8,432 nucleotides of DNA, from contig JBBEAX010000006.1 in the NCBI GenBank assembly GCA_040882645.1, positions 1-8,432 on the forward strand, given 5' to 3'. The first letter of the stretch is position 1; every line of letters starts with the position of its first letter. Under the pieces are notes generated by a model. That model searched no databases, was not told the DNA's origin, and saw only the letters and a list, made by a program, of their open reading frames with translations. This stretch comes from JAUYIV01 sp040882645 (GTDB lineage: Bacteria; Actinomycetota; Acidimicrobiia; Spongiisociales; UBA11373). The position numbers and the translations under genes were made by a program. Shown piece after piece: positions 5,976 through 8,432 of the stretch.

Positions 5976-6035
5976 ACGGCCCACGGCCTAGAACCATTCA
6001 CGGCCGGCTCTTATGGCCGTAGGCCGTTGGCCGCC
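5976..6035. repeat. Inverted pair of heptamers between ddl and the RAM gene
   Basis: ACGGCCC and ACGGCCT (5976-5989) lie opposite GGCCGTA, GGCCGTT and GGCCGCC (6015-6035). The two halves pair as ACGGCC-C-ACGGCC with GGCCGT-A-GGCCGT, a 13-position stem with one mismatch around a 26-base loop. An extra ACGGCC at 6000-6005 could compete. The units equal ACGGCCA, a phase of the array at 2236, in both orientations. The position between two convergent genes suits a bidirectional terminator, but no T-tract is present. Confidence 0.75.
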
Positions 6036-6049
6036 GAGCGCAGCGAGGC
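6033..6049 (+). repeat. Conserved-loop mini-hairpin, copy 3
   Basis: GCC/GGC stem around GAGCGCAGCGA. It overlaps the last heptamer of the inverted set and ends three bases before the stop codon region of the RAM gene. Confidence 0.65.
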
Positions 6050-6052
6050 TCT

Positions 6053-6286
6053 TTAGAGCTTGACGACCGGGCAGGTCAGGGTGCGGGTGATCCCCTCCAC
6101 CGACTGGATCTTGGCCACGACCAACTTGCCGAGTGAATCGACGTCGTCGGCGGACACGTGGACGATGGCGTCGTACGGGCCGGTCACGGCTTCCGATGCT
6201 TTCACACCGTCGATCTTCCCGACCTCCATCGCCACCTGGGCCGCCTTTCCGACCTCGGTCTGGATCAGCACGTAGGCCTCGACCAT
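6053..6286 (-). CDS. Stand-alone Lrp/AsnC effector-binding (RAM) domain protein
   Basis: 77-aa protein consisting only of the RAM fold found at the C-terminus of Lrp/AsnC regulators: a first strand (MVEAYVLIQTEVGKA), a helix (AAQVAMEVGKIDGV), the turn VTGPYDAIVHVSADD, then a second helix and a final strand ending in VVKL. The helix-turn-helix DNA-binding domain is absent. Such short proteins are common in actinobacteria and archaea. They form dimeric alpha/beta barrels and higher oligomers that bind amino acids, and some pair with full-length Lrp proteins. The ATG has a strong AAGGAG four bases upstream. It is single-gene and divergent from the hydrolase. Ligand and DNA-binding partner cannot be told from here. 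Confidence 0.88.
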   Translation of the reverse strand: MVEAYVLIQTEVGKAAQVAMEVGKIDGVKASEAVTGPYDAIVHVSADDVDSLGKLVVAKIQSVEGITRTLTCPVVKL

Positions 6287-6317
6287 GTCACTCCTTAGGG
6301 GTCGTCAACTTCCGCGG

Positions 6318-6323
6318 ACTATA
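6318..6323 (-). promoter_or_regulatory. -10 box for the RAM-domain gene
   Basis: Read on the minus strand, TATAGT preceded by GGGG gives a near-consensus -10 with a predicted start near 6311 and a leader of about 25 bases. It lies 30 bp from the opposite-strand -10 of the hydrolase, so a regulator bound between them could affect both genes. Confidence 0.5.
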
Positions 6324-6352
6324 CCCCTACCGGCGAGCCTCGGTCGGAGCCG

Positions 6353-6358
6353 TACTCT
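6353..6358 (+). promoter_or_regulatory. -10 box for leaderless hydrolase transcript
   Basis: TACTCT fits TANNNT and ends exactly six bases before the ATG at 6365, the same spacing as at 2391 and 8361. The bases between it and the ATG (TGCCGG) contain no ribosome-binding site. Confidence 0.55.
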
Positions 6359-6364
6359 TGCCGG

Positions 6365-7525
6365 ATGTCGTTCGTATTCCTGTCGATTTCGCTTGCCGCG
6401 TTCGCCCTCGGCCTCGCCGCCACCCGGGGCAGGGGCATCCGGGGACCGTGGTGGGGGCCGGCGATGGCGGCAGCCGAGCTGGCTCCGTGGTTTCTCGCCG
6501 CAACCGGAGTAGTCGTCCTGTTCTTCTACGCAGCCGGTTGGACGGGCGGGTGGGCCGGCACCCTCGGGCTGATCCTCACCGCTCTCGGCGCCGCAGGCTT
6601 TCTCCTCGCCCTCTTTCGCAGTCTCCGGGGGAGGGCCTCGATCATCGCCGGGGTGGCCGAGGTTCTGGGCGGGGAACCGAGCCTGCCGCGGACTCGGTGG
6701 CGATCCCTTCTCCGCCCCTTTCCGCCGCTGGAGAGCCGACTACGGCTCGACACCCACTCATACGGCCCACACGAACGGCACCTCGTCGATCGGGTGACGG
6801 CCCCGACCTTTACAGGCCCCGCCCCGGTGCTGATCCACATCCACGGCGGGGGATGGTGGCGGGGCCGCAAGAGCCAGCAAGGGCGACCGCTCCTGCGCCA
6901 CATGGCCCGATCAGGGTGGGTCGTGCTCGCCGCCACTTACCGTCTGAGCCCCGAGGCCACCTTCCCCGACCACCTCCACGACATCGAACGGCTGATCGCG
7001 TGGGCCAAGGCCAATGCCGCCGAATTGGGGATCGACTCCCGTTTCGTTGCGATTACCGGCGGGTCGGCCGGGGGCCATCTGGCGGCGTTGGCTGGACTGG
7101 GCAACGGCGACGCCCGGGTACAGGTGGCGGTGCCGTTCTACGGGGTGCATGACATGTTCGCTGCCGATGGCGTCTCGGCGAAGTGGCCCTACCTGGTGAC
7201 CCAGATCATGAAGTCGGACCCAGTGACCGATCGGGAGGCCTGGCTGGCTGCGTCTCCGGTTCACCGGGCGACGGCGGATCGAGCCCCGTTCCTCGTGGTT
7301 CACGGCGGGGCAGACTCACTGGTCGATGCGGAAGAGTCGCGGCTGCTGGCGCAGCGCCTGCGCGAGGCCGGCGGTCCGCCCGTCGGGTACATCGAAGTCC
7401 CCTGGGGCCATCACGGGTTCGACTTCTTCGCCTCGATCAGAGCACTCCGACTGGCGGCCGCGGTGGGGGCGGTCCTGGATCGACTCTATGAACGGCACCA
7501 GCAACGGCTCGTGGAGAACGACTGA
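6365..7525 (+). CDS. Membrane-anchored alpha/beta hydrolase (HSL/BD-FAE-like esterase)
   Basis: 386-aa protein with an N-terminal membrane part and a C-terminal carboxylesterase domain. Hydrophobic helices are at about 2-19, 35-57 and 64-84. The catalytic domain follows from about residue 125. It shows the oxyanion motif HIHGGGW (158-164), the nucleophile in GGSAGG (Ser234), an acidic residue in HGGADSLV (Asp317) and a C-terminal histidine in GHHGFD (His349 or His350), together a complete Ser-Asp-His triad. YRLSPEATFPDHLHDI is typical of the hormone-sensitive-lipase type. These enzymes cleave short to medium acyl esters. The true substrate is unknown. The membrane anchor hints at a lipid or membrane-side substrate (inference). 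The gene is leaderless and converges with the cold-shock gene, 15 bp between stops. Confidence 0.87.
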   Translation: MSFVFLSISLAAFALGLAATRGRGIRGPWWGPAMAAAELAPWFLAATGVVVLFFYAAGWTGGWAGTLGLILTALGAAGFLLALFRSLRGRASIIAGVAEVLGGEPSLPRTRWRSLLRPFPPLESRLRLDTHSYGPHERHLVDRVTAPTFTGPAPVLIHIHGGGWWRGRKSQQGRPLLRHMARSGWVVLAATYRLSPEATFPDHLHDIERLIAWAKANAAELGIDSRFVAITGGSAGGHLAALAGLGNGDARVQVAVPFYGVHDMFAADGVSAKWPYLVTQIMKSDPVTDREAWLAASPVHRATADRAPFLVVHGGADSLVDAEESRLLAQRLREAGGPPVGYIEVPWGHHGFDFFASIRALRLAAAVGAVLDRLYERHQQRLVEND

Positions 7526-7540
7526 GAGGTCCGACCGGGC

Positions 7541-7753
7541 TCAGTAGCCGTCGGATCCCATTCGTACGCGGTTGGCGAATGCCTTGTCGCCGCTCGAATC
7601 GACCTCGAACACGATCCGCTGACCCTGGCGGAGCACCCGGAACACGCTGTCCTGGAGACTCCCCGGCCGGAGAAACACCTCCGATTGGTCGGAATCGAGC
7701 ACGACGACGCCGAACCCGGTCTTCGGGTCATACACCTTGACGACACCCTGCAT
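7541..7753 (-). CDS. Divergent cold-shock-domain protein
   Basis: 70-aa single OB-fold protein. MQGVVKVYDPKTGFGVVVLD aligns with the start of cold-shock proteins (MxGxVKWFNxxKGFGFI). SEVFLRPGSL sits at the second RNA-binding motif (DVFVHFSAI), and GQRIVFEVD at the third strand region. Both nucleic-acid motifs are altered. RNP1 reads TGFGVV, so the second aromatic residue is lost, and in RNP2 VFVH is VFLR, so the histidine is lost. Binding of single-stranded RNA or DNA may be weaker or changed. I chose the ATG at 7753 because the domain starts there and a -10 box lies just upstream. The longer open frame to 7804 runs into repeat sequence. It is convergent with the hydrolase. Confidence 0.82.
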   Translation of the reverse strand: MQGVVKVYDPKTGFGVVVLDSDQSEVFLRPGSLQDSVFRVLRQGQRIVFEVDSSGDKAFANRVRMGSDGY

Positions 7754-7761
7754 AGAGCCGG

Positions 7762-7767
7762 AGTATA
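7762..7767 (-). promoter_or_regulatory. -10 box for the cold-shock-domain gene
   Basis: On the minus strand TATACT lies eight bases before the ATG at 7753, so the transcript would have almost no leader. Mini-hairpin copy 4 lies directly upstream in the -35 position. Confidence 0.5.
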
Positions 7768-7772
7768 GAAGA

Positions 7773-7793
7773 GGGCCTCGCTGCGCTCGGCCC
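7773..7793 (-). repeat. Conserved-loop mini-hairpin, copy 4
   Basis: Read on the minus strand, stem GGGCC/GGCCC encloses GAGCGCAGCGA. This is the longest stem of the four copies and has the same loop as copy 3. It ends five bases before the TATACT box of the cold-shock gene. The 10-mer AAGAGGGCCT overlapping it (7769-7778) also occurs at 2789-2798. Confidence 0.7.
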
Positions 7794-7796
7794 GCG

Positions 7797-7824
7797 ATTC
7801 GCAATACGCAATTCGACAGAGGGG
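7797..7824. repeat. Heptamer element upstream of rpmB
   Basis: Four 7-mers: ATTCGCA, ATACGCA, ATTCGAC and AGAGGGG. A close relative lies downstream of rpmB at 8248, one heptamer shorter. Confidence 0.75.
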
Positions 7825-7859
7825 TAATCGCGTTCGATAGGCGAAACCGTGCTGGGGCT

Positions 7860-7884
7860 GGGGCTGGAGCCCCGGTTTCCGGGG
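7860..7884 (+). repeat. Two overlapping, mutually exclusive hairpins upstream of rpmB
   Basis: GGGGCT/AGCCCC with a 2-base loop (7860-7873; tight for RNA) and CCCCGG/CCGGGG with a 3-base loop (7870-7884) share the bases 7870-7873. GGGGCT is also part of a short hexamer-like run from 7854. The second stem is perfect but not followed by a T-tract. The likely rpmB -10 lies downstream, so these would be in the rpmB leader only if transcription starts further upstream. Confidence 0.5.
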
Positions 7885-7897
7885 TCTTCCCTCGTGT

Positions 7898-7903
7898 TAC
7901 TGT
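7898..7903 (+). promoter_or_regulatory. Candidate rpmB -10 box
   Basis: TACTGT fits TANNNT, with a predicted start near 7910. The leader would then be about 17 bases and include the GGAGG ribosome site at 7917-7921. No -35 consensus is seen. Confidence 0.4.
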
Positions 7904-7926
7904 TCACCTCCGCTTCGGAGGTTCCC

Positions 7927-8115
7927 TTGTCTTTTCGTTGTGAGGTCTGCGGTAAAGAGCCGTGGGTCGGTAAGCAGGTCAGCCACTCGCACCGGCGTAG
8001 CAGTCGTCGTTGGGTGCCGAACATCCAGCGCGTCCGGGTGCGCCACGGGAGCAACTCCCGCCGTGCCCATGTGTGCACGTCCTGCATCAAGGCCGGCAAG
8101 ATCGAGAAGGCATAA
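7927..8115 (+). CDS. rpmB: 50S ribosomal protein L28 (bL28)
   Basis: 62-aa ribosomal large-subunit protein. It has the L28 core HSHRRSSRRWVPNIQRVRV and the C-terminal CTSCIKAGKIEK. Four cysteines in two CxxC pairs (CEVC near the N-terminus and CTSC near the C-terminus) mark it as the zinc-binding C+ form. The frame has no ATG at the right place. TTG at 7927 is chosen because GGAGG lies five bases upstream and the product then begins Met-Ser-Phe-Arg-Cys, as expected for L28. An ATG further upstream at 7849 would add 26 unrelated residues derived from hairpin sequence. A DAK2-type gene commonly follows rpmB in Gram-positive genomes, which fits the partial gene at 8373. Confidence 0.95.
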   Translation: MSFRCEVCGKEPWVGKQVSHSHRRSSRRWVPNIQRVRVRHGSNSRRAHVCTSCIKAGKIEKA

Positions 8116-8180
8116 GCCTGGTCTGCCGGGGGCTCCCGATCCTTTAGGGTCCAGCAGGGGCTCGATAGCCCTACGTCGCT

Positions 8181-8208
8181 GCGATGGGTGATGAGCGATG
8201 AGCGAGAA
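8181..8208. repeat. Heptamer array downstream of rpmB, GCGATGA type
   Basis: Four 7-mers: GCGATGG, GTGATGA, GCGATGA and GCGAGAA. On the minus strand the units read TCATCGC, TCATCAC and CCATCGC, close to the CCAATCG/CCCATCG units at 3003. Confidence 0.7.
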
Positions 8209-8247
8209 CCCGTCCAGAACCCCTCGGCGAACACCGCCGCTTCTCGT

Positions 8248-8267
8248 ATTCGCAATCCGACAGAGGG
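8248..8267. repeat. Heptamer element, shorter relative of 7797-7824
   Basis: ATTCGCA, ATCCGAC and AGAGGG. Compared with the element upstream of rpmB it lacks one whole 7-mer and differs at one base within the aligned units. Confidence 0.7.
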
Positions 8268-8296
8268 CGAGACGCGTGAGTGGGGGCCCGGCCCTG

Positions 8297-8336
8297 TCTT
8301 GCGGGAGGCGGATGGCGGCCTCTTGCGGGGGCGGAA
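8297..8336 (+). repeat. Pair of short direct repeats before the last gene
   Basis: TCTTGCGGG occurs at 8297-8305 and again at 8321-8329, each followed by a GGCGGA-like stretch. The unit is about 24 bp. Together with the two heptamer elements, these repeats are the only structure I see in the gap from 8116 to 8372, which contains no supported gene. Confidence 0.55.
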
Positions 8337-8360
8337 GCCGGAGCCGGAGCGGGCCCTCCG

Positions 8361-8366
8361 TATACT
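8361..8366 (+). promoter_or_regulatory. -10 box for leaderless gene at the right edge
   Basis: TATACT, a near-perfect -10 hexamer, ends exactly six bases before GTG at 8373. The spacing equals that at 2391 and 6353, and no ribosome-binding site intervenes. This also decides the GTG as start. Confidence 0.6.
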
Positions 8367-8372
8367 TCTCCG

Positions 8373-8432
8373 GTGGTTGCCCACCGTTTGTTGCTTCGTG
8401 CGCAGGACCTCAAATCGATCCTCCAGCGGTAC
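8373..8432 (+). CDS. N-terminus of a probable DAK2/FakA-like protein, 3'-truncated
   Basis: Only 20 codons are visible: VVAHRLLLRAQDLKSILQRY when the GTG is read as valine. The start follows the leaderless -10 exactly. The string LRAQDLKSILQRY resembles the beginning of DAK2-domain proteins (YloV/FakA type, fatty-acid kinase ATP-binding subunit), which often sit directly downstream of rpmB. The diagnostic VFPVPDGDTGTN motif would lie beyond the window. recG is another usual neighbour and cannot be excluded. The gene call is fair. The product is an inference from position and a short match. Confidence 0.45.
   Translation, partial: MVAHRLLLRAQDLKSILQRY

Noticed and set aside
7849..7926. ATG at 7849 as the start of L28
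   Set aside because: It adds 26 residues that match no L28 and come from a hairpin region. TTG at 7927 has GGAGG at the right distance.
7728..8384. Long minus-strand frame across rpmB
   Set aside because: It is antisense to a certain ribosomal protein gene and its translation is low-complexity and Arg/Ser-rich.
1..8432. Defence system, toxin-antitoxin pair, retron or mobile element
   Set aside because: All confident genes are ordinary housekeeping or metabolic genes. I saw no transposase, integrase, reverse transcriptase or nuclease motif.

Overview
The window is high-GC DNA with the look of an actinobacterial chromosome, probably a deep-branching lineage such as Acidimicrobiia. This placement is an inference. 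It rests on an InhA-type enoyl-ACP reductase, a four-cysteine ribosomal protein L28, GTG and TTG starts, TANNNT -10 boxes placed for leaderless transcription, and densely packed housekeeping genes. No phage, transposase, CRISPR array, tRNA or rRNA gene was seen.

Layout, left to right. An AlkK-like fatty-acyl-CoA ligase, cut off by the left edge, is translationally coupled to a YbaK-type aminoacyl-tRNA deacylase (1-1601, +). Facing them are two overlapping fragments on the minus strand (1623-2149): the N-terminus of a one-TM protein and the C-terminus of a DUF421/YetF membrane protein. They look like a once-intact pair joined by an internal deletion. A heptanucleotide repeat array follows (2194-2328), then a small four-TM protein of unknown function with a leaderless promoter (2403-2756). 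A 327-bp intergenic stretch holds more heptamers and several GC-rich hairpins. Next are fabI (+) and a soluble histidine kinase (-), which are convergent and share a CTAG at their stop codons. The kinase is divergent from ddl (D-Ala-D-Ala ligase) across a 16-bp gap. ddl converges on a stand-alone Lrp/AsnC effector-domain (RAM) protein. That gene diverges from a membrane-anchored alpha/beta hydrolase, which converges on a divergent cold-shock-domain protein. The window ends with rpmB (L28, TTG start) and the first 20 codons of a leaderless gene that is probably a DAK2/FakA-like protein.

The genes serve lipid metabolism (acyl-CoA ligase, FabI, esterase-like hydrolase), cell wall synthesis (Ddl), translation quality and ribosome assembly (YbaK, L28) and signalling (histidine kinase, RAM protein). 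They do not form one pathway or a defence system.

The most unusual signal is in the gaps. At least six sites carry 7-bp-period tandem repeats whose sequence changes from site to site while the period stays the same. Four carry a small hairpin with a conserved GAGCGNAGCGA loop. I found no convincing undescribed protein system.
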